From: Psococerastis gibbosa
Taxonomy: Eukaryota; Arthropoda; Insecta; Psocodea; Psocidae
Assembly: GCA_963971405.1 (NCBI GenBank)
Contig: OZ020490.1
Location: 24,701,464 to 24,765,463, forward strand
Direction of reading: 5' to 3'
DNA length: 64,000 bases
Position 1 is the stretch's first letter; the number at the start of each line of letters is the position of its first letter. Under the pieces are notes generated by a model. That model worked only from the letters and a program-made list of their open reading frames with translations. It searched no databases and was not told where the DNA came from. Positions 31,564-43,983 of this stretch are shown piece by piece. The translations under genes and the position numbers were made by a program.

Positions 31564-31816
31564 ATATCGTCGGCTGTCTGGTAAGACATTTTACCAAATT
31601 TACAGGAGGGCGAAAAACTAATTACCAAATGCCCGCCAATTCAGAGTTACAATAAATTGTTTTTCCTGCTTTCCTCTATGAAGACTGAAGATATTATTGT
31701 AACTCCACTATGAAAATGTGGCTTTTCAAATTATGAACAAATTTCGCGCGTAAACTCATTTTCGATGAAAATAAAAAAATGTTAGTTATGAGGTTTTACC
31801 AGACAGCCGACGATAT
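31564..31816. mobile_element. Foldback MITE, ATATCGTCGGCTGTCTGG type
   Basis: Perfect 18-bp terminal inverted repeats ATATCGTCGGCTGTCTGG and CCAGACAGCCGACGATAT, continuing imperfectly inward. 253 bp, no ORF, single copy in the window. The target duplication is unclear. Confidence 0.78.
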
Positions 31817-32058
31817 AGAGTTTTGTAAGAACAAAGTACGATCTGATTTGAATTATTAAAAATCCACTGAATATGATTACGTAGAACACTTGGGCGCGAG
31901 CCACATTAAGGCTGCCTCAGCTAAGGAAGGTATAACCAAAAAAGGGACGATTACCCCCATAATCCTGACTCTCCATCTACCGTAGATTCTAGAAGGAAGC
32001 TCACTGTTGACATTTGCCACCCCTCGATAGCTTGGTCTACATTTTATTTAAAATAATA

Positions 32059-32591
32059 CAACCCTAGGTCATTGAAGTTGGACCACCTTGCATTTTAACA
32101 GTGTTAATTTTTTGACATGTTTCTTCAAAAATTTCTGATTTAATTAGAAAAAAAATTCATAAATGGATAGAGGCATTATTCCTTTATAGAATTATGGAAA
32201 TAAATACTAAACTATCTGCCTATATCATTTTTAAAATGGCGATTGAAGAGGACAATGAAGTTGGACCGCTTGCAAAGAGCTTTAAAATCTATGTCTTCCC
32301 AACGAATCTTCATCGGCAGCATCAATCTATTATTTCCAGCCAGGGCGGTGTTACAAAATCTTAAATGTTGAAATTAATTCAGTTCAACTTCATTGTCCAT
32401 TGTTCTCTTCAATTGCCATTTAAAAAATGATATTGGCTCATAGTTTCATATTTATTTCTGAAATTCTATAAAGGAATGATCCCTCCATGTAGTATTATTT
32501 TCTAATTAAATCAGAACTTTACGACATATAAAATATAAAAAAAAATGAAACTTAAAATGCAAGGTGGTCCAACTTCAATGTCCCAGGGTTG
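32059..32591. mobile_element. TA-flanked (Tc1/mariner-like) MITE
   Basis: TA on both sides (32057-32058, 32592-32593). The ends CAACCCTAGGTCATTGAAGT and its near-inverse, then GGACCACCTTGCATTTTAA, form a 40-bp terminal repeat. A second internal copy of the motif (GACAATGAAGTTGGACCGC near 32251) gives a subterminal repeat. No transposase. Confidence 0.82.
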
Positions 32592-32593
32592 TA

Positions 32594-34340
32594 CTAATTA
32601 ACCAACATGGATTTGGTTCCGTCAACAACTAGTGGACTATTTGATATATAGTGCTACGTGGAATTTTTAAGTTTTGGTACAGGGGTGAGAGGCGAAAGAA
32701 AGTAACCGAATTAATCAAGTTCATGGAAAAACCAAAAATGAAAAACATCTTTTAATATGGTGTTTAAAATAGACCAATAACAATTGAAGAGACCTAATCT
32801 TTATAACGTAATTGTACAAAATTAAATAAAAAATATAAACCAACCTAATTTGGGGTGATTCAGCCTCTTTCCTCTTAAGGAGATAGGTCTTGAGGAATAG
32901 ACTGATGAAGTAGTATTATTCTGCAGGACGCACAATAGGCCACTAAAGGCTACGTACTACAGAATAAAAAAGGCTATTACTATACCCAGGGCTCACTGAT
33001 GTTTAGCTTGTGTATCGATTAACAAGTGTTCTATCTACGCAATCAGATTATGTGGACAACATACTATAAACGTGCAGAAGACTAGTAAGGCAAACGAAAC
33101 GTTTCTTACTTTTGCTCGTAGAGTAATTAAACAAATTGGATATCTTGGCACGGAAATCCAGAATATTTGAAGTAGTTTTATCTCAGAACGTCTCACTAAC
33201 ATAATAGGCCTATGTAAATGGCCCATAGTAGGTTCTTCTCACAACCAAATAAGTAAAAAAAATGCCATTGAATATACGTTTGCCGAAAAACTGATTACAA
33301 ATTTGAGTAATGTCGGGTTAAAAATGAAACGCTGTGTTTATTCCAATGCATGCATCTGTGTACACACTGTAAGCTTACATGCATTTGTAATATCGATAAA
33401 ACACAGTTTTCCATTTTTTTTTCAATTAAGGTCAATAAATTCCACATCCTTCAGAATTTTATGAATGAATAGTCTGAATAGAGCCTATAGATCTCAACAC
33501 TTGTTTTCTTAAATACATTATCGATTTTACTCGTATAGTACAATTTCATGAGAAATTCTACATATTTCTTTCTTTTCATTATTAGACTACACCGTTACTG
33601 AGTTCTCAATTTCTCATTGATACAATTAAAAAAAAAGAGCTTATAGCTTTTCTACTTCAATAGCAAACAACATATGAAAAGAATTAATAAGGTGCAATTC
33701 AAAAATTGGTAACAAAAATATAAAAAAAAACCTGTTAGCTAGGTAACATTAGGCAACAAGAGGGAAAGGGGAAGAACTGTATAATATTAATACTGGATCA
33801 GCAACGGCATTCACACCATACTCATGCATCTACAATACGTTTCTATAGTGGATAAGCTCGATAAAAGTACAGCTTTAACTTGGCATGATATTCCTTACAT
33901 TCGTAGTGTGCGTGGTTATTGGTTCGGTAGCAATACAATAGATGGCAGGAAGTACAGTATCTAATGAGGTTCTGTAGGGTCAGTTTTGGTCAGTAGGTTC
34001 GCTGACGACAAACCGATATCCATATTATTCAAAATGGCCGCCGTTTGCATGTGAAAACTAAGCTCTTAGCATCTAATTAATTCTTTTTATATTTTTTATA
34101 ATATTTTTACTATGCCTGGACCTTATTTCGCTGCATATAATTTAATATATATATTCTCCATGATTTATAGAAAAATATCACTTTAAAATAATACATAAAT
34201 AAAATAATTTTAAAATATTATTGAGGCTTATAGAAAAATCAACGCTTTGATATCAGTGCAACTGGTGCTGCCATCTACAAAATGATGTCACAAATGAACC
34301 TCATTGAGAACAATTTATATTGTGAACTTTTTATTTATTT
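32594..34340. other. No gene recognised
   Basis: AT-rich, without recognised repeats or coding motifs. Confidence 0.5.
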
Positions 34341-34344
34341 ATCT

Positions 34345-34610
34345 AGCTAGAATATCAGAGAAGGAACGATGACTGTCATGGTGGCAAGGAAGGCAGCCAG
34401 ATGACGAAGCGGATAAAACATAACGAAGCTGAAGGAAAAAGAAGACAAGGACTGCCCAGGCTAACAGTAGAAGCAAAAGTCCGCCAAGACCTCAAGATTG
34501 TATAAGCAACTGAAGCCGAAGCACAGAATCGCAAGGAGTGGAAGAGAACCTGCCGTATCGCTGACCCCTCTTAGGGATAAAAGCGAGGAAAAAGTAAAGT
34601 AAGTAATAAC
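34345..34610 (+). pseudogene. LINE ORF2 3'-end fragment
   Basis: Reads GKRRQGLPRLTVEAKVRQDL, then AQNRKEWKRTCRIADPS, the same C-terminal plan as the LINE at 26.4-27.7 kb (NRNTWKNKIRATDP). Stops interrupt it, and AAAAGTAAAGTAAGTAA follows as a tail. Confidence 0.65.
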
Positions 34611-34816
34611 AGAAGGAACTCCCCTTTGGAACCGTTTTTAGTATCCAATCCGGCAATTATAGGTAACCAGATTTTGGAGAAAAAAATCAGTTCAGGAGTC
34701 CAGGCAGGTGGAGGCTGGGGTCCTCTCCCGGAAAAATTGTTTATAAATTATTATCATCATCAAATTAAAAAAAAGAACGTGTTTAATCCTTTCTGGAAAC
34801 GTAGACCTATATTATC

Positions 34817-35010
34817 GAGGGCACAGTAGAGGGAAATAACCGAAGAGGACGGCCGAAGAAGGAATTCATGGATCAAGTAAAAGAAGACGCAGGAGCAATA
34901 TCATATCAAGAACTGAAGAGGAAGATCGAGGACCGAGTAAACTGGAGGACGATATGCAGGGAGTTGCTGCCAACCAATCGCTAAGATTGTAATCTTAAGA
35001 AGAAGAAGAC
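34817..35010 (+). pseudogene. LINE ORF2 3' end with GAAGAAGAAG tail
   Basis: EGTVEGNNRRGRPKKEFMDQ, then NWRTICRELLPTNR and TAA, then AAGAAGAAGAAG. It matches 35735-35950 and 60007-60432 closely, so all three belong to one LINE family. Confidence 0.75.
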
Positions 35011-35621
35011 CTGTGTTTGTAGACACTAACATATCTTGCAGCTTCCGTAAGCTTTTTAAGTCGGCTTGTCCACGGTTCGCAGATAAAATTTAGGTCAGTA
35101 CCTACTGATTGATATTTGAAAAAGGAAGGTCACTCCATCACAAAAAATCAGTACATTTAGGTATTTTTGAGAAATCAGCACACAGTGACACTGTACTGTT
35201 AAAATCAGTATGTATGGTCACCCTAAGCAATTAGCGCCTACTTAATAAACAAACAAGCCATCAAGTGGAAACACTGTGCTTATGATTGGATCGACTTGCA
35301 GCAACTTATCAAAGTGCAGAATCCGGACACCGTGCATCCTGCTGCTGCTATATTAAATGATCTCAACGACCATATACATGATAGATACAGCCAAAAACCG
35401 GCCACATAAACACTTTCTGGTTTGATAGGAGTTGGCAAGTATGTTAGGTGGTTGTGGAGTGGCTACAATAAGGGGACGAACGACTAGACTTAGTTAAGGG
35501 GGTAACACAGCTATACGTCTGAAAGGTGCAACCTGTAGGACACAACGTGCAACCTCAGTTACAGCGAGAGGCGGGCCGGGTTAGAATATGCCAAAGACTG
35601 CAGTAAATAAATAAATAAATC

Positions 35622-35702
35622 TTGACTTTTTGATGTTCTATTACTAAGCCAACCTAGCGGAGTTAGGGCTATAAAGCCCTATCTTACACTCAACTAGGGT
35701 TA
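35622..35702 (-). repeat. SINE-H tail fragment
   Basis: Minus-strand tail module: on the plus strand TTCTATTACTAAGCCAACCT and GGAGTTAGGGCTATAAAGCC, next to AATAAATAAATAAA. The same module occurs at 59385 and 61725/62133. Confidence 0.7.
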
Positions 35703-35734
35703 CCAAACCCGACCGGTATTTATTATAAAAGAAA

Positions 35735-35950
35735 TGTCAACTTCGTAAGCTGCATCATAGAGGGAACAATAGAAGGAGTCAACCGACCTGGGCACCCGAG
35801 AAAAGAGTATTTACAGCAAGTTATGGAGGATGTAGGGGCCAATACATACGTGGAGCTGAAAAGGGCGAGCCAGGATCGAGGGGAGTGGAGGCATCGATAC
35901 CACATGTTGCTGCCAGCCAGCCAGCCGGCTGTAACTTGAAGAAGAAAAAG
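35735..35950 (+). pseudogene. LINE ORF2 3' end with GAAGAAG tail
   Basis: IIEGTIEGVNRPGHPRKEYL and RGEWRHRYHMLLPA, then a stop and GAAGAAGAAAAAG. Same family as 34817-35010 and 60007-60432. Confidence 0.72.
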
Positions 35951-36346
35951 TGTCTGACCGAAAGGTTGCTGATTCGTTTCCAAAACTCACTACACTTTTT
36001 GGCCATATAATTCCAAAGACTTTCACGGCCGGTGTTACGTGATGAAGTAGTTGAATCCAGGAGGATAGGCCGTGGTCATTCTAAAGCGTACTACTAAACG
36101 TTTCAGATTAACTACGACCTATCATCCTGGATTGTACTGTTTTCTGGCCTGGGACTTGTTATAATTATTTATTTATTTGATTATTCTGTGGTAGACAGCA
36201 GAAAAGTTATGCGATAAGTTGTCAAGCCTGACATTATGTCCCCCCTCCCGCAAACACCCGAAAAAAGCATTTGATGCATACAAGGTGCAGTCAATTCGAA
36301 AATTTTAAAGAACTTGTCCTACTAATGTTCTCAAATCTGCGCTTTA

Positions 36347-36729
36347 AGAGTGTACAGCCCGGTAGGAAATTGGCAGCCCGAAATTTAATACTTTTTATTT
36401 TTTATTTAATTAACTGAGCAAGTTATTAAAGATTTCGCTCATTTAAGTTGTAGAAGACTACTTCATGCATCATATAATAAGGTATTTTTAATTTTCGAAA
36501 TTGTAATTTTTTCATAAACACGATAATAATTTATAAGCAATAACTTTTCGCGTAAATCGTGTTTATGAAACACTACAACTACAATTTCGAAAATTAAAAA
36601 TACCTTATTATATGATGCATGAAGTAGTCTTCAACAACTTATACGAGCCAAATCTGTAATAACTTGCTCAGTTAATTAAATAAAAGATACTAAATTTCGC
36701 GCTGCCGATTTCCTACGGGCTGCACACTC
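36347..36729. mobile_element. TTAA-flanked foldback MITE, copy T2
   Basis: TTAA at 36343-36346 and 36730-36733. The arms GAGTGTACAGCCCGGTAGGA and its inverse extend about 170 bp with TTGTAGAAGACTACTTCATG and TGCATCATATAATAAGG in each arm. T1 at 16109 is a shorter copy. Confidence 0.85.
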
Positions 36730-36733
36730 TTAA

Positions 36734-38279
36734 CTAGGTGCCAACCTTCCTCTGCATAGTATGGTACAGTATTTAGTAATCTGAGAACATCATGAAAGGC
36801 CTAAGATTACTGTTCAATTTTCATAATAATATCAATAGTTAAATGCCAATTAATACTGCCAAGTTACAGCTGCTTAATTTAGATGTTTCAATATTTATTA
36901 ATTAAGGAAATTTCACTGTGCTCTTAATTTGCCAAAGTCTTCGAGCAACGATTCGTGGGTTTTAGGGCCAATCTACAAGGCATTGTTGTTTTCTAGAATT
37001 ACTCACCACTAAGTAAAGTTAGAAAGTTAACTCAACTCCCTTTTACACATTGAACTAACGATTATATAAATTTGTAACCAAATTAATAATTTCTCTAATC
37101 ATTTAGACTACATTGGCCCATCATATTGCACAATCAATTGTTTACCTAATAAAACATTCAATATAAAATAGCTATCATTATAAAATTAAACAAAAACAAA
37201 TCATCAACGCGTTTGAATGCTCTGATTCTTTAGGAAGAGCCCCGGAAACTAGTAGTCTAATGGTAGATCGAGTGAATTTTCAACGACATTCTAATTTTGT
37301 ACGGAAAATATCCCTGTAAGCTCGTAGGCAGCACTACAAGTGAAAACTAGGGCTAACTTGGTCTTAGTCAGTTTCGAGATATTATTGACATTTTGATGTG
37401 TTGCAAACAGCGGCAAGTCGAGTTACACTTTGATTTTGTAAACTACATTTGGAAGGAACATACCTACGTATTTTATAGGATGCACTTTCGAAGTTGTTTT
37501 TCATTTCTATTTGGAGGCTTATTTATATGTGTCACTTTGGTGACAAGATAATGATAAATAACTGCGACGAAAAACTAATAAAGTTACCTAGTTACATTAG
37601 TTTGCACATGTATGAACCAAAACCTTTATATTTAACCACCTGGGGTTCTTAACCTTCGGCACAAAACCTGAGATTAACACACAGTCATTTTAGCAAAAAA
37701 AAAAAAAAAAAAAAAAAATGTATATGGTTAAACATGACACTCCTAACCTATAGTATTTTCCTGTTTAAACTGTTTGTACCAGAGGGATTTTCCATGAAAA
37801 AATCAGAGCACAAATTATCACATTCGAACAGTTGCTTCATTCATCGAAGAATAACAAATCATTTGGATAAAGAATAACAATCGTGAAAATAACCTACACG
37901 AGAAATCCCAAATAGGCCAGCCATAGCAGTAACAAATTTCCAATTCCTAAGCCTATAAGCTAACGCCGAACAAGGCATAAGAGGAGTTGAGTCTCAAAAA
38001 TTGAAAATAAAAAACATTGAATTAATTTACAAAGCTATGAACTACATCGAATAAGTAGAGATTAAGAAATCTATCTTAAATCTCCATGATAGTTCAGTCA
38101 TCGCTTCAACCGTCTTATATTTAAGTACAAGAAATTTATATCCGTTAAAAAGGTATCATAAGAAGCCCTTAATGAGGGCTAAGCGACTACTACATTCATG
38201 CAGTTGGCGTGGACGACCGGTTTGAGGCTATTTGAACCTTTCAATGTTCTGCATTTCTTCCCAAAATCCCAATAATCTG
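36734..38279. other. No gene; A-tract
   Basis: AT-rich spacer with a run of about 24 A at 37696-37719. No coding signal. Confidence 0.5.
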
Positions 38280-38643
38280 CAGCCTGATCATAGCGATTTT
38301 GGATTATTATAATACCGGGGTTAATTCAATTGTTTTAAACAAAAGTGCAAAATGCGTGGGAAATTCAAATTGATAAATTTTTGGTGAGTTTTCAATTTTT
38401 TTCCCTCATAGATGTAGACACATTAACTGATAATCTTATTTCGAAACTCTGCCTGTACATTTTCATGCTTATTAGTAATTCTTTCAATCATTAAACAATG
38501 GCACCATTTTCTTGTATTCTAATAATTTATTAATTTGAATTTCCCGCGCATATTTTAACACCGTCACGTGACAACTTACTATTACAGTATTAAAAAAATT
38601 AACCCCGGTATTATCATAACCCCATATCGCCATGATCGGACTG
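38280..38643. mobile_element. CAG-ended foldback element, copy F3
   Basis: Starts CAGCCTGATCATAGCGATTT and ends CGCCATGATCGGACTG. Inner blocks GGGAAATTCAAATTGA / AATTTGAATTTCCCGCGC and CACGTGAC are family marks. 364 bp, no ORF. Confidence 0.8.
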
Positions 38644-39395
38644 CTGAACATTTTATTATCAGTATGGGCTTGCCAGAGTACTTATTTGATTGTATTTCTT
38701 TTTTTCTTTACGGTTAAAAGTAGACCATGAACTTAAAATTTTACCCACCTGCATTTAACACAGCAAAAACAGAAGGACCAAATAACCTCGCCGATATGTT
38801 CCAAACAACTCTCTTAATACAGCGACTAGTATATTACAATCATAAAGTTATAAACTGCCAGCATATACAGATGCTACATTTCTGTACAAAACAAGAGCGT
38901 CCCGTTAACAAAAATGTCTGCCTTCAATTAATAACAACATTCAATAGATGAAGCAAATTATAAGCTCTCGCGAACTTATAGCATACAAACTGTAACTGAC
39001 ATTATTGAAAATATGGCACTAAGAGACATTCTTTAAATTAGGTTATTGGTGGTTTCAACAAATTATATTGCGTTGAAGTGTCTTTCAACTAAGGCTGAGG
39101 AATGGGAAAAATGTGTATTGCAAGAGAGAAAGAGAAAGAGAGAGAAATTATTTCTAATTGTTATTTAATTAAATTTGCATAGATTAAGATAGGAAAGACG
39201 AATTTGGAGCGTCAAGAATTGTAACTCAAGAAAAGAAAAATTTTGAACACTTGACCTTTTTTCCCCCCAAATTATCCTGGAACCGCTTTTAAGCACTACT
39301 TCAGAATAGTCGTGTCTTTTTCTGCTGTGTTGAAGTTGGATAAGGTCTTTCCTATTTCATCTTGCGTCTAATGGGCTGTGCCAACTCCTTCACAG

Positions 39396-39459
39396 CACAC
39401 CAAGCCGCTTCTGCCTGGACTATTTTTCGCACTATGTTCACTATGTCTCCCTACGCCAA
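39396..39459 (+). CDS. Possible short exon (a)
   Basis: The acceptor CAACTCCTTCACAG ends at 39395 and GTAAGTATC starts at 39460. One frame reads TPSRFCLDYFSHYVHYVSLR and ends on a codon boundary, in phase with the next candidate exon. The implied intron is only 56 bp, unusually short for this genome, which lowers confidence. Confidence 0.25.
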
Positions 39460-39515
39460 GTAAGTATCACTGTATCACATTATTTTATAATTTGTATAAA
39501 ACCACCAATTTACAG

Positions 39516-39655
39516 AACTGCACCCAGAAGTTTCCTGACATCGAAGCCGGTAAATCCCGCACCGCGAGTTCCCACAGAATACAATTGAGAGACATACAAA
39601 GAGGCATTCAGTGCAAATTCGGTCAGACTCTTGTAGAAAGGAGAGATGGTGTTAG
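39516..39655 (+). CDS. Possible exon (b), family unknown
   Basis: The acceptor CACCAATTTACAG ends at 39515 and the donor GTGGGT starts at 39656. The frame is open, GC-richer than its flanks, and reads NCTQKFPDIEAGKSRTASSH then QCKFGQTLVERRDGV, ending two bases into a codon. I do not recognise the protein. Confidence 0.33.
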
Positions 39656-41436
39656 GTGGGTATAAACTATGGACAGTACATAATTATCACATTTGCATTA
39701 TAAGCAGAATTATAGGGAACAGACGACAAGGCTCCAGCCAAAAAAATTTATAATTATTGACGTGGAATTTGTGAGACTTGACTCCTGGCTTCAGTGCACT
39801 TCTTATTAAGGCACTATATACCGGAGTATTGTCATCCGCCATGTTGTATCCCATATTTCCTACATGGTAAGTATTGTAAGAAAAGTAAAAGATTGAAAAA
39901 TATTGAAAAAAACTAATACACGTTTTAGTAACTTTTTATTAAACACTTCACTAATTGGTAGCACGTTTTTTAAATAAACAACGATAAATTTCTAAAAATA
40001 AATAGGTAAACACCCAATGCTTGGCTTATACACCAGACTTTTAAGGGATGCAATATGGCGGATGACAATACCCGTCTAATATAGAGCTCTACTTTTTATC
40101 GTTCCCCTAGTAAACAAAAAATAATAATAATAAAAGATATCAATTATTAATTAATCTTTTTTGCGCAAATAAAATCACATAGTAGGCTTATTACATGGTA
40201 AAGTTAAATTTAGCATGTAAACATTTTTTTCTTCAATAAATGATGAATATGTTACACTGAAGTCTTCATTTAATAATTGTTGTTCAAAGAAACGATAAAA
40301 AGTTCGCTGGATCAAGGAGGGAAATATCAAGTTAAGATGGAGAACTTTCATATGGGAAAATACTTGCTTCAAACCAATCAAATCATGGGCTTAACCAATA
40401 GAAATATTGCCTGTTGACGTCATTTCTCTATGCATACAAAAGATGTCCATTCGAAAAAATTTCTTGGCGCGAGCCATGTCATTTTCCTCCCATTCAAACC
40501 CCTAATTAATAATAATTTTAGTAAATAATCAGAGCATTTGAAATGAAAGCCTTGGCAAGCTCGTCAATAACTTTGTTCCATATTTCAACAAAAAAATTGT
40601 TATTACCGACTTTAATACACTGCTGTTATGGCCATGAACCAACTATAATCAAGCCCGTAGGTACAGTAAGAGTGATAATTATGTTTAATGCACTTGCGAT
40701 TTACGCGATCGTGAATAATAAATGGAAGTTAATTGATAAACAAGATAAGAGGAAAGATAGTAAGCTTACTTTGGCCATCCTTGGATCTCCCCGAAACGTG
40801 TCACCTTTTATTTTTTATTTACCCTACTTCCTACGTACATTAAAAAAAACTAACAAATAACAGTTGCTAAGGACTATTTTTTATACATATCATTTATGGA
40901 TTTCATTATACAGTGATTTTTCCATAAAAGTGATAGTAGGGGACAAAAAATAACCATTTTTCCCACTCTTGGACAATAATCACATCATGAAAAATTATAA
41001 AATCCTTGTAATGCTATGCATAAAATAGTCCAATAACTTTCATTAAAGTTAATGCATTTTTTTAAACTTAAGTAGTACCGGTACATTAAATAAAGATAAT
41101 AAAGTACCAGGTTTATGGGTGGTCCAGGGGTTATCGAAGTCTATGGCCAGTATTTTCATAAGAGAGAGAGAGAGCGACGAATGCGCAAGCAATTTAAGTT
41201 ATTGCAAAATAATTAAGCGGTAATCACGGGTATAGTTTCTTTCTGAAATACATTCTTTGCTTGAAGTAATTCTTTACACATATATAATGCAATTACTGAT
41301 GAGTGTTACTACTAACATCTTAATGCTAAAAAGACTAGATGCAACTAAGTTGAAACACTCTTTACATAATAACTATAGCACATGAGCCTGCATGTACAAT
41401 AGGCAAGATATTGTACTAGAAGTGACAAAAATTAAT
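39656..41436. other. No gene recognised
   Basis: AT-rich. A short (GA)n at 41161-41174 is seen. The ORF at 40543-40860 shows no recognisable domain. Confidence 0.45.
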
Positions 41437-41527
41437 TGGAGAGATACCCAGCATGGGACTCGAACCAACAACCTTTCGGTTGATATTCAGAGTCCATACC
41501 ACTACTCTACATATCCTGACAACTGCA
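41437..41527 (-). repeat. SINE-H tRNA-like head
   Basis: Minus strand: TAGAGTAGTGG (A-box like), CCGAAAGG hairpin in the variable-arm position, and GGTTCGAGTCC (perfect B-box core). The acceptor ends do not pair, so it is not a working tRNA. Matches the head of the full copy at 59385-59572. The long variable arm hints at a class II (Ser/Leu) tRNA ancestor. Confidence 0.65.
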
Positions 41528-42344
41528 GTTGATGTTGTTGTACAATGGCATGCATTTCAGAAGGAAACAGCATTACCCCGATAGCTATCTACTTTAAGTT
41601 ATAATAAAAAAATTGACGATTTAAAAAATCCTAATAATTGGAACTTTGAACCTACAAAAATGCTCAAATTTTGTATTATCATAGATAAGAGGGGGGAGGG
41701 GGACGGGGTGTGGGGAAGGTTGAGTTATACTTAAGGAGGCAATGGACACTCGCAAAAAGATTTCCCGACAAATTATTATTTTTGAAGTGCTTTTTACGGC
41801 CATTTCCAATTGGGCCTTGCCCTGCCAACGACCTTGATTTTCGGACATGATTGGTATTGTTTCTGTATGAATGCAAACTGGTACCCGTTCTCGATGCCAC
41901 CATACCGGTTACATGCAAAAATGGACAAGGTGAGACACACTTAACAATGATACAATGTAACAGGCGCTGCGTGAAATAAACCAGTTCGGGTACAAGTCAT
42001 TATTTCCCGTCGGAATTAGAACTAGGAATTGAAGCTACATTCAGCAGTGTACTGCATTTTCTACTTTGTCCACAAAATGGTGCTCGATTTTAAGCACAGG
42101 CCTCGACCGGAGGGAGAAATACAACAGCTCTGGGATTGCTAATATCCTATCGAAACGGCATAAGCACTTGTCCGTATCTGATTGTGGCGTGTATTGTGGC
42201 GGGCGGTTATTGCAAATCTACGATACGAGGACGAATGATCCCCCCTAATAAAACCTATGTATTCCAAATAATAAACAATACTCCGGAGTAATGACGTAGT
42301 AGTAGTAGTAGAGTGGTTGGACACAGTCCCAGGCCACGGTGTGG

Positions 42345-42545
42345 GCCCATAGGACAGGGGACCTCCTGATTATAGTGGATTCCGAACCACTTGGGAAACA
42401 CAGTGAAGTCACACGATTAGCTCGGAGGTGACCAGGACAAGTCCTACCATGCTTCCCTACCGGCACTGTGCACAGGACCAAGCTATCTGCAGCTTTGAAC
42501 CTGCTCTGGTCCGCTGGATTCAACTTGGTATGGCGGCCGGCCGAC
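42345..42545 (+). repeat. REP-1 dispersed repeat, copy 3
   Basis: GACCTCCTGATTATAGTGGA, TCGGAGGTGACCAGGAC and TGTGCACAGGACCAAG blocks match the other copies; the left part has diverged. Confidence 0.78.
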
Positions 42546-42619
42546 GTAAAAATGCCGCCAAACCCGTAAACGCACAAAAACAAAATGGCGGGAAGAACTT
42601 TTGCGAATGACGCCACTCC

Positions 42620-42890
42620 CTACATAGGACCCGAGGGGAAGGTGGGCATAACTACAGTAACTGTGGGTCAGTCTCCAGTCCAGGGAACTCGCGGGCCCGG
42701 TGGGGACCAGCGGAAGAATACGAGCTCCCCAGGCCGCACTACTTTAGCGAGAAGTTGAAAGCGGAGGAGCCGGCACCGGACCTGTGGAAATGCACATTCT
42801 GCCACTTGTTGTCGCGCTTGTGCCAAACCCGCGTCTCCTCTGACTGTCTTGTATGTGCTTGGCCATCTCTGCAACGTAATCAAATTTTTG
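42620..42890. other. GC-rich island, unassigned
   Basis: About 60% GC by eye in an AT-rich region, with open frames on the minus strand (71 codons) but no motif or splice sites that convince. It could be a fragment of an element or gene. Confidence 0.3.
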
Positions 42891-43082
42891 ATTATTGTTT
42901 AATGTAATCAGGACACAGAGGTCATCACCCCCACCAAAATGTAAAAAAGCGGCAAAATGACAACTGAATTTGTTAAAAGAAATATGAATAGTGTTATTGT
43001 AAAACTTCTTTAAACGGTTTCATTTCTTTTTGTATGAACCATCCAGAATTGTTCGGAAAAAGTAAATCAGTTACTTAAATTA

Positions 43083-43243
43083 ATCGACTTCGATGGCCAG
43101 GTGGTAACGTGCTTGCACTTGTGCGAGTCATTACACGCCATGCGATCGGAGACGTGTCGTAACTCAACAAGGGTACTAACCTACAGAGGCGACTGAAGAG
43201 GTCAGCCGAATACATTCATTAAATTGTTTGTATGCGATTAATC
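43083..43243 (+). repeat. SINE-G, tRNA-derived SINE, copy 2
   Basis: The head GATGGCCAGGTGGTAACGTG resembles the 5' third and A box of Leu/Ser-type tRNAs (GATGGCC-G-AGTGGT). A weaker B-box-like GATCGGAGACG follows about 50 bases later. The body has ACAGAGGCGACTGAAGAGGT and the end is TTTGTATGCGATTAATC. Nearly identical to 62808-62970. No ORF. Confidence 0.7.
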
Positions 43244-43467
43244 TTTTTTTGAAGAAAAAAAAATCAAATCAAATACCGTCTTACATTTATACTCAGTTTA
43301 TTTATACCTGAGGCGCCATTTTGAATAAAAAGCTATGTCCGCCACTGAATGTAATCACCTGCAGCCGTTCAATGGCGTTTACAGAATAACTTAGGAGTTC
43401 TATATAGGACTAGGAGAGATGAGACATTTGAGCGCGGCAAATAAACGTTATGAATCTTTGGACCTCC

Positions 43468-43818
43468 TGCCGCCCTATTTATGGCGATTTGGGATTAACG
43501 GGGTTTATTCAATTATTTTAAACAAATGAGTGCAAAATGCGCGGGAAATTCAAATTGTTAAATTGATCCTCGGCTACATTTTTGGTGAGTTTTCCATTTT
43601 TTCTCCCTTAGATGCAGACACATTAATTAAAATTCTTATTAAATTCCTAAATTCTACCTGCACATTTTAATGTTTATTAGTATTTCCTTCAATTAATCCA
43701 ATAATTTTTTAATTTGAATTTCCCGCGCATTTTGGACTCGTTTGTTTAAAACAATTGATTGAATAGCTAACACTTTATTTTAACACTGTCACGTGACACC
43801 TTACTAGTGTGGTATTAT
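43468..43818. mobile_element. CAG-ended foldback element, copy F4 (right end lost)
   Basis: Left end CCGCCCTATTTATGGCGATT. Inner arms GCGCGGGAAATTCAAATT and AATTTGAATTTCCCGCGC are inverted repeats, and GTCACGTGACACCTTACTA is present. The terminal right arm is missing. Confidence 0.75.
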
Positions 43819-43856
43819 AATTCTTTATTTTTCCTTAATAAAAGGGTAATCTATTA

Positions 43857-43983
43857 TCTCTTCAATCGCCTCAATAAGTAACCTAATTGGTACTTGTGTA
43901 GCGTTACGACCCGTCTCCGATCGCAAGGTGTGTAGAGACTCGCACAAGTACAAGCCCGCTACCACCATGCCACCGAAGTCGAT
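43857..43983 (-). repeat. SINE-G copy 3
   Basis: Inverse of the 43083 copy: CCGATCGCAAGGTGTG, CTCGCACAAGTACAAGC and GCCACCGAAGTCG. It lies 600 bases from copy 2 in opposite orientation. Confidence 0.7.

Noticed and set aside
41437..41527. Functional tRNA gene
   Set aside because: A and B boxes are present, but the acceptor stem does not pair and the same head is attached to a SINE body at 59.4 kb.
42668..42883. 71-codon GC-rich ORF as a gene
   Set aside because: GC-rich DNA gives long frames by chance; no start context, motif or homologous copy seen, so only noted as an island.
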